Assembly (NCBI GenBank): GCA_018873245.2
Contig: JAEMBT020000003.1
Span: 5,909,843-5,973,842 of the forward strand
DNA: 64,000 nt
Direction of reading: 5' to 3'
DNA from: Archegozetes longisetosus
Lineage: Eukaryota; Arthropoda; Arachnida; Sarcoptiformes; Trhypochthoniidae
Positions within the stretch are counted from its first letter, which is position 1; every line of letters starts with the position of its first letter. Under the pieces are notes generated by a model. The model ran no database searches. It was not told the DNA's origin and saw only the letters and a list, made by a program, of their open reading frames with translations. Below are positions 16,701 to 27,709 of this stretch, one piece after another. The position numbers and the translations under genes were made by a program.

Positions 16701-18858
16701 AGCGTTTGTTGTTGGTAGTGGTGATGGTGAAGTTGTAGTTGGGAAGGAAGCGTTTGTTGTTGGTAGTGGTGATGGTGAAGTTGTAGTTGGGAAGGAAGCG
16801 TTTGTTGTTGGCTGAACTGTTTCTATAGGTAGTTTGACTGTAGGCTTGCCAAAGATTACAGTTTCAGCTATTAATGTGTTTAAAGTTGTTATCGGAGTTG
16901 TGGTATGGTATAAAGTGTTGGAAGACATAGATTGATTTGTCGTTAAGGTTTCTGATTGCATTGGAGATGTAGTACTTTTGTTGGGTTGATTAGTTACTAA
17001 CCCTTGAGTTGTTAATGGTATACTTGTAGTAATGATTGTAAGATTAGATGGAGAGCTTTCTGTATAATTAGTTACAGGGATAGTTGTTGTAACAAATGAA
17101 GTAGCATTAGAGATAGAATTACTAGTAGTAGTCATTAGTGGTGTAGCTGTAGTGTTGTCTGAAAAGCTATTACTAGTATTTATGGTATTTATTGTAATTA
17201 TTGTAGGAATTGCTGTGAAAATATTGCTAGTTGTCGTCTCCTCTATAGCGTCAGTTAATGTGCTTGGTTGTATCGACTGTGTTGTTTGATTTGCCCGAAA
17301 AGTAGATGGACTAATCAAGTTTTTCTCACTTGTAGTTATACTAATTCCAATCGTTTCACTGCCATTTGCTTCAGTCGTTAATTCCTGACATAAAGAAAAA
17401 GCTCACAAATCTTTTCATCCAATAAATTAAGTAAATAATTATTCTCTTACTGATGCCGTGGAATTAGTAGAATTGAGGTCTGTTTCTGATGAGGCACTCG
17501 GTTGCGTATTTAGATTAGAAGATTCTGTGGTGGTTTGCTTTTTCAAATCAGGCACTAAAGTGTTTGGCAAAGTTTCACTACTACTTTCAGAAGTTGGTAC
17601 AGACTTTGACACTGTTGTTGCTTCAGTGTATGATTGTGAACTGCTCGCAGAATCGTTTCTGAGCAATAACGAAGTGTTTGATACTTCTGTTGAAAGTTCA
17701 ATTGATTCATTCGTAACGTTATTAGCAACTGATGAGAGAGTTGTTGAATGCGAGATAGTTTTATCAGTGTTAGGGGGATTTGACCGAATTCCAGTAACTG
17801 TGGTGATAGTGGTAGGTATTTGTGAAGTTGGTGGATTGTTTGTGGAAGTAATTGTATAACTAGGCCTTGAAGTAGTTGAATGCTCTATTGCTTCCTTTGG
17901 AGTAGTGCTTTTACTGCCTAAAGAATATGCATCAGAACTTTCGTTTTCTGGTTTTATAGTACTTCGAGTGAAATGTGACATAACACTAGTAGATGAAGTT
18001 ATTTGCTGTGGTTTCGGTGGTGGCAATTTGCAGCAGCTGCCGACAAGCCAACTATTAACACAATATCCAACAGGTTTGCCCTTTGATTGCAAACACTCAT
18101 ATTGAAACATGCAAACTCCTGATGTGTCCGTATAATCATTTTGATTCCTACAGGGCAGCGGTTTTATAGCTCTGTATTTATAATGGGGTACATCTGAAAA
18201 AATCAAATCAAAACACTTTACATCGCAGCCATTTAAATGAGTTTCGCATGCAATCTGTTCTTAGATATGAAGCCATTTGGCTGAAAATTGACGACTTATG
18301 CTAATGATGATAACATATTAATAGTATTTGTGTCCCCACTGTCCCTCTAGCGGCAATGCGGAAGATAGATATTGTGCCCTCAGGTCGTGTCCCCATGAGG
18401 AAGAGGTAATTTATTTACAGGTTGTTCACCTTTGCTTCACTGTCAAGGTTTCAGTCTATGTTTTGTCAGACACTACAGTGTGACCCCGTTATACTCAACT
18501 CGTTCTTTCCAAGAAAAACGACAAAATCTATGCATTAAGATTCGATGAAAATACGCTTAAAATGTTAAAATATAGCTCTACTCAGTCCCTAAGATAACTG
18601 AAGAAAGGTTTGCCAAACTTCATTCCGCAATATTGGGACACTTATAATGGATTGAAGTGTTATATGAAAGAATTTATTTATGACTATTTGATAAGAAAGC
18701 AAAGGGGATCGCTGTAAATATGCTTTTATAGAAGTTATCTTACCTGATAAAGCCCTGGAATGATTTGCTTCATTTTTTCCATTAACTTTTTCAATCAGTA
18801 TCAATGAAAAGCATAAGAACAATCCAACACAAAAAGTATGACAATATGCGGCGATCAT
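13772..18858 (-). CDS. Stubble-like serine protease with knot domain and long Ser/Thr stalk
   Basis: Nine exons: 18858-18744, 18193-17451, 17384-16370, 16272-16193, 16129-16029, 15962-15694, 14402-14248, 13995-13896, 13830-13772, giving 878 residues. A hydrophobic N-terminus ([20 protein letters not shown]) is a signal or anchor. A six-Cys Stubble-type knot (C53, C66, C72, C83, C92-C93) follows, then about 520 residues of Ser/Thr-rich stalk including a 16-residue tandem repeat. The S1 domain is activated at GRIVGG (Ile637). Its triad is His681, Asp731 and Ser829 (GDSGGP), and KDSC predicts trypsin-like cleavage. It shares the 269- and 155-nt catalytic exons with the Stubble gene next door, so it is a tandem paralogue. 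The gene hosts a dead mariner in the intron 14403-15693. An apical or secreted matrix protease is the likely role, by analogy to Stubble. Its exact fly counterpart is unclear. Confidence 0.88.
14949..15641 (-). mobile_element. Decayed mariner-type transposon
   Basis: Inverted ends GGTTCACTCATTAGATTCGC (from 14952) and GCGAACTTAATGAGTGAGCG (to about 15638) are flanked by TA on both sides, as expected for Tc1/mariner. A minus-strand frame at 15470-15201 retains an N-terminal start (MDDTKRQRV) joined directly to the second catalytic block [13 protein letters not shown]. The middle of the transposase is deleted. A frameshift follows at the HPIYPL position: the LTPSDYYLF block is in the next frame. 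It is non-autonomous and sits in an intron of the Stubble-like gene. Confidence 0.85.
15201..15470 (-). pseudogene. Mariner transposase remnant
   Basis: The open frame joins the start of a mariner transposase to its second Asp motif, with the intervening region missing. It then loses frame before the third catalytic Asp region (SDYYLF). It is about 90 residues against roughly 345 for an intact enzyme. It cannot encode an active transposase. Confidence 0.8.
16549..16812. repeat. 48-bp coding minisatellite in the protease stalk
   Basis: The motif GGAAGGAAGCG recurs six times, and the spacing is exactly 48 bp for all but the first copy. Each unit encodes the 16-residue block [16 protein letters not shown] on the minus strand. 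Units are almost identical, so the array is recent or homogenised. It is flanked downstream by a CAA/TTG-rich Thr tract (16395-16520). Confidence 0.95.
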
Positions 18859-20317
18859 GCTGGAGAAGAGGTTGGAAAACGATGAAATTGTCGCATAAAT
18901 ACTGTCTCGAAGAGATAGATTTGGGATGCAAGTTAATACTTAATGGATATAAGTATTGAAGAGTTAGTAACTGAATAATAGTGATGCACGACTGCAGAGC
19001 ACTTGCACCAAAAGTTGTTGTTCACTTACAAACTTTAGAAAGTTGTACTACAGGTCACTATACGGTATATTATACTCAGTGACGTCACTTTTCGGCTAAT
19101 TTCTTATTTTCAAATCGGAAGTCAACTTGAAAAATAGCTAATTTCTACCTAAATTAACCAATTATTTAACTGGTTTCGAAGGCGTCACTCACGAGCAAAG
19201 TTGAAGGAATCATTGCAAACAAAAGACTTGTTTGACATTCATATTTGGCAAGTAAGTGCCAACTAATATTAGATGCAACTTTAGATGTCAAATCTACTAT
19301 TTCCTTTTCATCGTTTACTTGTTCGCTATGAAAATGAGCTCAAATCACTTTGTTATCTGTCAACTAATAACATTATAAGCATTTTTCTGATCATAGCTTC
19401 TTGTATTCAACTCCAAAGATGTTTGGGTGGGTTTTTTGCTAAAAGCTCATACATGGAGTTATGCTATGAGTCTAACTTGATTTCTTCAAATATTTGTATC
19501 ATAATAAAGAAAATGAAAGAATTGAGAATTTCAATTATTATTAGAGTTTATTTTTTAACATTAACTTTTCATAAGGAAGTTTACAATTGAATCTAGAATG
19601 AAGTCAAACTCTTCCATTGAAAGGTTTATTTGAATGACTTTCAAGTTCATGCACAGTAAATGGTTGTTTGATCAACTTTCCGTATACTATAAGCTTATGA
19701 TCTGTTAATGATACCTGGTAACAAAATCGACAATCAAATTTTCAATATATTCACGAACTTTTATTTTTTATTATTCAAAATAAATTGATTCAATCGAAGT
19801 TACAAATTATATTAAGATTATAAAAATGAAAATGAAAAATTGTTAGTCTATTGGCTTCAATCCTCTAAAGTTAAATGAAAACTGAAAATTATAAGCAATT
19901 GAATGAGAGATAACTTTTAATCTATTTGATCATACACATTTTGATTGAAAAAATTATGAATTATCTTCATAGTTCACTTATACGATTCGCAATCATATCC
20001 AATAACTTAGAAGTTAAGATAGTCTTTTTTAAATAACCTTTTCAATTCGACTCAAATGTGTATTTTTGAAATGAATAATCAAAAATTTTGCACTCGTGAC
20101 AAAAAAACCAAATTATTACCGATGGGTATGACTTATTTTCAAGTTTTTCCACTTTTTAACCAAAAGTTTGCAACTTTTGAATCAATATTATTATAAATTA
20201 TTGCAATAATGAATTTGAAGTAACACTTGATATAAAAACAATATTATCGCGATTAGTTTATATACATAAAAGTTTGATTATATTAGAATCACTACATATA
20301 TCACTTAATATGGAATA
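18859..20317. other. Spacer: promoter of Stubble-like gene and 3' flank of Stubble
   Basis: 1.46 kb. Its first 220 bases hold the block shared with the masquerade upstream region (listed separately). The rest is AT-rich. The 101-codon plus-strand frame at 19285-19590 has no homology that I recognise and is treated as chance. Confidence 0.45.
18970..19075 (-). promoter_or_regulatory. Promoter-proximal block shared with masquerade
   Basis: On the minus strand the core AAGTGCTCTGCAGTCGTGCA plus ATCACTA lies about 120 bases upstream of the ATG at 18858. It is preceded by GAACAACAACT and a partly conserved CTGTAG-ACAACTTT segment. The same elements in the same order lie 130-240 bases upstream of masquerade (43685-43790). 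AGTCGTG resembles an arthropod downstream core promoter element. That reading is inference; the conservation is direct. Confidence 0.6.
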
Positions 20318-23300
20318 TTATGAAATATAATTTAAAATCCATTGTCTAAATTTGGAAATTCTAGTGCAAACTCCAGGCAGAGAGGGTTCTCCGCATCCAA
20401 TTCCTGTAATCATAAATACAATCATAAGTATATCGTTTCAAACGTTTCGATCAAATTAGAAGTAAAATATATTTGAATGAAAGTATAAAGTGATAGATAT
20501 ATATTAATGGCTTAATAGAAATATGAATATAAGTTAAGCTGATGTACCCCAGGATATAATTCCTGCTAAAAACCATCTGCCGTCATCGCCTTGAACTTGA
20601 AGTGGGCCACCGCTGTCTCCCTGAATAAAAATAAAAACGCAAATATTGCTTGACTTACGTCTAAAACATATTTACAAATACAGTCAAACCTGTCTAACTT
20701 GAAGGCGCAGTTAAGTGGTTTTTAGAGAGAGACTGAACAAATGGGTGGAAAAGGAAGGGCTATTTGTATTATTCTCTAAAAGCCATTTAACTGGGCGTAG
20801 AAGTTGGAATAGATTTAACTGTATTCAGAACTATGTAAATAGGTTTAACTGTAGTGAGAATTATGTAAATACCTGACAAGAGTCACGCCCGCCCTCGTCA
20901 TAGCCGGCGCACATAAATATTTCGGGTATATATTCGTGCCGGCCTGCCGTTAGGAACATGTTTTTGCACTTGTCATTACTGACAATCGGCACTTTGACTT
21001 CTTGAAGAACTGTAGGCAGAACTCCACCTAATTTATTGATTAAATTAATCTATTGATTCATTGATATCCTTTTGATAAATTAGTAGAAATTATATTATAA
21101 ATATAACTAGCTCCACAACTTTTTGTGCAGCAGTCATAATGACGATTATTATTATATTTAATGAATATTCACTTGACTTTTTCATCGAGACATTTATGTT
21201 TTTTATGTTTTTTTTTGCATAAAATACAGAATATTCAGAACAGGAAATAAAGAATTTTATTTAATCTAACAAGATATCAGATTTTGAAGAGAAAAAGTTC
21301 AAATTAGAATGAGGAATTTGTGAGATTATGACAATAAGCTGAGAAAATTAGTAATTGACTGAGAGCAAAATCTCAATTTTTCAATCTATTCGTCAACGTT
21401 AAAGATTGAAGGGCAAGATTAAACCTAAATCAGTTTTGTTTAAAGCATAGATAAGATTGTTTTGCAACTTCTCTGGTTAGATAAGAAGTCAGGAACAACA
21501 CTTGCATTGACTCAAAAAAATGAGTTTAAATACTTTATGTAAATTAGTTAGTCATTTTGACGAGTCCTCCTCTAATTAATATAATGAAACTACCATTTAT
21601 TAAAACTTTTTCGAGTCGAATTATTGTTCTGAGACTAGACTAACGTCTCAATGATAATGGATTATATGAACAATTTAAAAAAACCTCGTTTACGTGGGAT
21701 TCTGAGAAAACAGTAAATAGTATTTCACCAAATAATAAATCGAAGTTCAGAATAAGCAAATTTGAGCGATTGACTGATACAAAATTGATTTATTAGCTAA
21801 AATTGCTTTTTATACTGTAAATGGTGAGTGACTGGAAAATTTTCTAAATTTGATCATAAAACTAATCTAAGAGTCATGTTCTGAAAAGTGCCAACTAAAC
21901 TATTTACGGGTAACTTAGCTGTCAAAGCTAGAACCTAGACTGAATGCTATTCTTTGAATGATAATGAACAATTATTTGATTTGCATTACTCTAAATTTGA
22001 TGTAATATTTTGAGCGCGTCAACTAAGATTTTATAGATTTATACTTTTATGTATGTTGAGCTTGAAACGTGTTTGAATTAAAAAAAAAGATTTAATTACA
22101 GCATAAACTGTAATTATGTGGAAGCGCAGCTTTAGTTTAACTAGTTTCTGAGCAAGAAAATTCGAAAAAGATGATTTATAAACTAGCTCTTAATCAACGT
22201 CTCGCTAAAGGGCTCATCTCTAGGGATCTAAAGGCATGCATTATAGTAAAACTTGTCTATCCTGGAGGTGCAGGTAAGCCCTTTCTTTAAAATGATATAA
22301 ATAAATCCATAAGAAACTATGGTTTATTTATAATTGATTTTTACAAACGGACTTAACTACACGTTAAAGTTAGAGAAGTTGAACTGTATCGCAATATTCC
22401 TATTGCCTGAATAAACCTTGAAGTCAAATACAAAACTATTAGAAAAGGAAAAATAGCAACATTTCATGTGTAGCTGATAAATGTTTAGATTCGGTATGTG
22501 ATTATAGGTATTGAAAAATGTGAAGAAAAATGTGAGAATAATCCTAGATTTGATAAGTTAATAATGAAAAAAGTACCTTCACTAAGACGTCCCCAACCCG
22601 TTACGGTGGCATTTCTTCCTAATAAGTCAATATTTTCCGGTGGCAGACAAATGGGTCCGACATGAGGTTGAAAATCGATCGGGTCGTCCAATTGGACCAG
22701 TGCCAAATCATTTTCATATGTGAAAAAATTATAGTGAGGATGAACCACCTTCTTCTTTGCTCCTCTTTCAATATGAGGATATGGTTCTAATGCACTCGAA
22801 AAGTCGTACTCTCCGACGCGAATCCGTATTTGTGTCAACAATAAACTAGAAAAGTAACAATCATTTATCAATTCATTAGACAACAATAGACACAACACAA
22901 TAAGAAGAGGACGACCGAGAAACGGCTTTGTATGAGTCAGAATTTACTATTAGATGACTTACTCATCAACACAATGACCTGCAGTCGCGATCCATTGATT
23001 ATTGAGAATAGCACCTCCACATCTATGTGTGCTTGAAAAACCGAAGAAAGAAGTGCGTCTAACCGACACCTAATTAATAAATCAGTTTAGAAAACAATTA
23101 ACAAATCAGTTAAAAAAACAAAAAAAACAATCTATCAATTAGCTACGGTCCTAACTTGCTGTTGGTCTTAATTCAAAATTAATGATTCACACATACCTGC
23201 CATGGCCAGGCACCAAATGCAGAGTTTTTGCCACCGACAACCTTAGTTTGTGGAAGTAGTTGTGGAACACCACATTGAACTTATGAACGAAGTTTAATTA

Positions 23301-24458
23301 TTTGATTAGTTTAGGCTGATCTGAGTTAATGCTATATTTCAATTGATTACCTCTACTTGAAATTATTGGCTTTTTTGTGTTAGTTTGCGAAACCGCATTA
23401 GAAGAATCAGTATCTAGAGTCGTTGTTGGCGATCGAGTTGTAGATATCTTAGTACTTGGTGCTTCAGAAGTAGTTATACTAGTTGGCGAGACAGTTGATA
23501 AAGATGTGGATACGTTGTTAACAGCTGTTGAAGTTGTTGTACTTGAAGTACTGAAAATTTGCTGATAGATGCTCGTTGGTCTCATAACTATTGGTGGCCG
23601 AAATGTCGGCCTAAGAAATACATTCGATCCTGGAGGAGGTCTATAGGTTGAAAAAATTGAAAATATTGGTGGTCTGAATGTGTGCAAAACATTAGGTGGT
23701 GTATTAGATTGAATTGGCCAGACTTGAGCTAAATAAGAGTTTGGATTTAGAAAAATATCAAATCAGATTAGTTTAACTGATTTTGTAATGTAAATCTTAC
23801 AATGTATGGGACTGGGCGCTGTGGGCCATGGCTTTGCTATTGATGATGGTTTCAATTGGTTTTGTTGTTGTGGTTCTACACTACTTTGACTGGGCTGCAC
23901 ATTGTTGTTATTTGCTGAAGAACTAACAGTTGTGACTGATATGGAAGGTTTAGATGGTTTAGTTGGTTTGGTTGTTGAAACAGTAGGTCTTGTAGTGGTG
24001 GTAGTGGTAGTAGTAGTAGTGGTGGTAGTAGTAGTGGAATATGATGTTGGCTGTAGTGTAGTTGTCACAAAAGTAGTAGAAGGTTTATCATAAGCACTAG
24101 AACTCAAAGAAGTATGATGAAAATTGTTATTTAAATCAATAGAATTGTGAGTGTCATTATGTCCACAACAACTACCAAAGAGGAATCCATCGACACAAGT
24201 TCCTAAGTGTTTTCCCTCAGTTTTGATGCATTCCCACACAAACATACACGTTCCCTCTTCGCCTAATGCATTGCTGCATAACTTAGGTGTAATTTTTAGC
24301 GCTTCTCCTATCAATGCCAGTTTCAAACTTTGCATTATATCAGTTTAGTTAAACATAAGTAAAGATATTTCAGATTTACCTGAATAGATGCACCAAAATA
24401 GATGAAAAATAAGGTACAGTCCCAAACGCCAACTCTGACGTATGGCTGTTAATTTCAT
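20318..24458 (-). CDS. Sb: Stubble orthologue, type II transmembrane serine protease
   Basis: Nine exons: 24458-24380, 24307-23801, 23728-23351, 23279-23197, 23069-22963, 22845-22577, 21027-20873, 20620-20548, 20403-20318, giving 578 residues. The hydrophobic N-terminus ([14 protein letters not shown]) suits a membrane anchor. The disulfide-knot domain spans Cys37-Cys74 ([24 protein letters not shown]). A Thr/Ser/Pro stalk follows. The S1 domain begins at [16 protein letters not shown] and carries His381, Asp431 and Ser529; RDSCQ gives trypsin-like specificity. [28 protein letters not shown] and [11 protein letters not shown] are nearly those of Drosophila Stubble, which drives leg/wing and bristle morphogenesis through matrix and Rho signalling. 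The stalk is much shorter than in the neighbour. Two MITEs sit in its introns. The start of exon 2 at 24307 was chosen because it restores phase with exon 1. Confidence 0.93.
20679..20823. mobile_element. MITE copy 2
   Basis: It sits in a Stubble intron and has the fullest left end, CAGTCAAACCTGTCTAACTT, flanked by TA. Inner blocks CGCAGTTAAGTGG and CCATTTAACTGGGCG are inverted. The right end is TTTAACTGTA, and a further TTTAACTGTA follows at about 20843-20852. Confidence 0.8.
22241..22389. mobile_element. MITE copy 3
   Basis: It sits in the long Stubble intron 21028-22576. The ends are TATAGTAAAACTTGTCT and GTTAGAGAAGTTGAACTGTA, with internal TTTACAAACGGACTTAACTACACG. It is more diverged than copies 1, 2 and 5. 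Confidence 0.65.
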
Positions 24459-27400
24459 TACGAACAAGACAATGATAGTGTCAAACTTTTCAAAGATTTA
24501 CCCATAAATTTCATTAGATTTGGCTTTTTGACAATTGTTTGACAAGAAGAGCGACAGAGAAGCAATCGAAGTGATGACTTGAGTTGCTTAGGTATTAGTG
24601 ATTAGTGGCAAGTTTATAAACTGAGGACATGATCCATTTTTTAGTTAGCATATAACCGTTCTTTAGATAGCGTATCACCGTTTTTATATTAACTCTAACA
24701 ATCACTTTTGGTGGCTTCAAATTACATCTTCCAGAACTATATCTCAAAAAGAAGATACTACAACTTTGTAACGATTCATACTGTAATGATGACAAACCGA
24801 TTGCACAATCACAAAAAGACTGTCAATAAATTGGAGTCAAGAAAGAGGGAGAACGAACTCATAGCAAAGTTAAGGTCATTTGTTGAAACAGTATTTGCCA
24901 TCAGTTGGTTGGTATCAAAATTGTAGTGTTGATGTGCTAGCGCTATTATAGAGTAAGCCAAAACGCTTCTTGATGGAACTTACATGTTGAATTATCTTGG
25001 CTGACCGACTTTAGCGCTCCCTTCTTCTCTTCCCCTCTCTCTGCGATCCGGTTATGAACATATGTCAGCCAATACTATTTTATTACATGCTTAGCCACCC
25101 AGACATTAAAAACTTTATTAGATTTATTGATCCCGGCTATCAGGCACTCAAACTATTGCATGATTTGCATCAATGTATCGCAAATGTTAATTTTCTTAAC
25201 ATAGTTTTGAATCAATAATTTAATGCAAATTCATTAAATTGCTTTTTTATAGCCATGTTATGTCCGCAATCAACTGCGAACAGATTAACTACTTATAAGT
25301 TATTTAAAATTGAGTTCTTTTTACTTATTTCTACAATACCTGAATCTTAAAAGTAGTTAATCTCACTTTATTTATGAAACTGTAATAAGTTATACCTCTT
25401 TTAAACTATTTGTAATAAATAATTTATACTTCTTTTAAACTATTTTCTCATACAAATAATTAGATCCGCAATGCGCAACATTTCTAAGAAATAATATCTC
25501 GACTCGACTGACCGAATCTTAACAGAATTCATTGTTAGTGATATTGAATAGGATTGATGATTTTAGGTTATTTAACGACACAACAAAGTAGTATCTGTTG
25601 TTTAGCAAGTGTTCATAGTTTGATGATTAGGTCCTATAATGTTTTGGGGAAGGGTTTATTGGAAAATTTGATCGTGTCATGTAATAATGACTATTACAGT
25701 CTAGTTTCTCAACTTGCAACAACTAAATACACTAATGATTCCACGAACACGTACTGTTGCATACTGTCTGTTATGATCATACGCAATAGTACTCAAACTG
25801 TTTAAGTAAATAAATCACATTTTTTCCATTTGAAATCTTTTCTAAAAGAAATATATCTCTAAATTGTTTCTTTTGTTACCGAGTTTTGAAATATCACTCT
25901 AAATACCTAATAGGATGCAGATTACAGAAAGTTTGCGTAAAACATTTCAATTGTGTTGAATAGAAAAGTAGGTCACTGTTGATATAGGAAGAAAAGCGTG
26001 GTGTTTTATCTTATTTGAATCAAACAATTTATAGCTATATGAGAACTATTACAAAAAGTGCATTGTTTAGCAAGTAGTAAGGACTTTCCTAAAAAAACAA
26101 GACCTGGATTAAAATGAGAAATGAACTTTTGTCAACGTTTTATAATAAACTGTAAGAACTTATTTCTCCCTCCAGGTTGTCTTCGCTGCATTAACTTTCA
26201 ACTCACTACATGCTGTGTTATAAGGCTTTGATTTGCTTGAAATATGGCATGATTTTTCTTAAAACTCATGCACTAATATCCTATCAACAAAATAAACCAG
26301 TTTCTAAGATCTGCACCAATGGTCAGACATACGACCGGAAGTTTAGTTTTAGTAACTATTAATGTTAGATTATATTTACCTTAAATTAGTGTATACCAAA
26401 ATTGCAGATAGACTATCTAAATTTTCTTAAACTTTTACTTTTCAATAGATGATCAATAAATCAAATTAAATCTTAATAGTTTACGTCTTAGTTTTATTAG
26501 ATTGAATAATCTCGATAGTTTCATAAGGGTAAGTCCGGTCTGAAAGGTTCCATTTTCGAAAAACATTTGTCAGATAAGTGTCAGGTTATATGATGTCCGA
26601 AAATTATATTTCAAAATGCTGACAGTTGTCTGCAATTTGTATTCATTCAAAGTTGTAGTTGAACGCTACAAGAACTATAGTATAGGATGTTAGACTTATT
26701 TGTATAGTATAGACATTTGATTCAACTTTTATCAAATACTGTATTATTAAATATTTCTTTTTTAGATTGTAATCTATTTATTGACCTATTTCTAGCAGAT
26801 TTTTTTGTCGTTTAAGTATTTGTGAACTTGATTTCATTCGACCGAAGTTTAATAGAAGACAGAATATTGTTCTATATCGTGAAATAACCCTCAGAATGAA
26901 TTGAAACATTGATTGCACTATATTCAAACTTTAGAACTTACGGATTTGCTAGTCTATTCTAGGATCTCAATTTTGATTATTTCAAGAATGTTTTTCTTTA
27001 TTAAACTCTTAGTTTAATATTTAACACTATTTTTGCCCGATTCTTAACTTAAGGTTGAACTAACATGATTATATTTTACAAATAAGCCTAATGTCTCATA
27101 CGATGGCTTCAATAGTACTAAATTGCAACTTTGAATGAGTATAACTTTCAAACAACTGGCGGTCAACATTTTTAAACATAACTTGGACATGATCTGGTAA
27201 AAGTTCTCAGAAATCAGGACTTTGTGGTTAGACTATTAACTTTTAGCTTAGGTGGCAACAAAAGGTTATACGTTAAATACACATTCTTATGCTTAACTTC
27301 TACAGTACATGTTAGTGGAAATAAGTTTTCAGTTTCAGAGTTTCATTTGAATTAAAAATACACAGATTTGTATGAAATGTGTGCTTTAAATTACATATTA

Positions 27401-27709
27401 AGTCAAGATTTAGGTGTAAAACTGAGGACAAACACAAAGTCAATTATGAGTTGTGATAATGGTAAGAAAATCTAAAACTTTTATTCACTTTGACAAGAAG
27501 TACAAGGCATTCATTTTGTATAAGATAACAGTATGGTTGACCAGAAGTTTACCAAACTTTTTCATTCTTCCAAAGTTCCAAATTGATTCGAGCTATTTTA
27601 GAGCAATCAATGCGAGGGTTCCTGAAGTAAGACAATAGTTATTCAAATATTTTCAATTGATTCAATTTAGATTAAAATAAGTAAACATAAAGCTAACACT
27701 GAATTTAGT
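24459..27709. other. Intergenic region between Stubble and the peroxidase
   Basis: 3.25 kb, AT-rich. The short plus-strand frames at 24708, 25554 and 27453 lack recognisable domains or splice context. A purine/pyrimidine-rich patch (CCCTTCTTCTCTTCCCCTCT) occurs near 25020. The Stubble promoter should be just above 24458. I see no gene. Confidence 0.5.

Noticed and set aside
16498-16815. 105-codon plus-strand Val/Gly-rich repeat ORF
   Set aside because: It is the complement of the coding minisatellite of the Stubble-like protease; the 48-bp unit is open in several frames.
17458-17859. 133-codon plus-strand ORF
   Set aside because: Antisense reading of the Ser/Thr-rich stalk exon 18193-17451, which has matching splice sites and phase on the minus strand.
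18470-18600. Possible transposon end (CAGTGTGACCCCGTTATACTC)
   Set aside because: No inverted partner could be found nearby; left as unassigned intron sequence.
19285-19590. 101-codon plus-strand ORF in a spacer
   Set aside because: No domain, no splice context and AT-biased composition; such frames occur by chance in this AT-rich sequence.
25554-25805. 83-codon plus-strand ORF
   Set aside because: No recognisable similarity and isolated in a repeat-poor spacer; likely chance.
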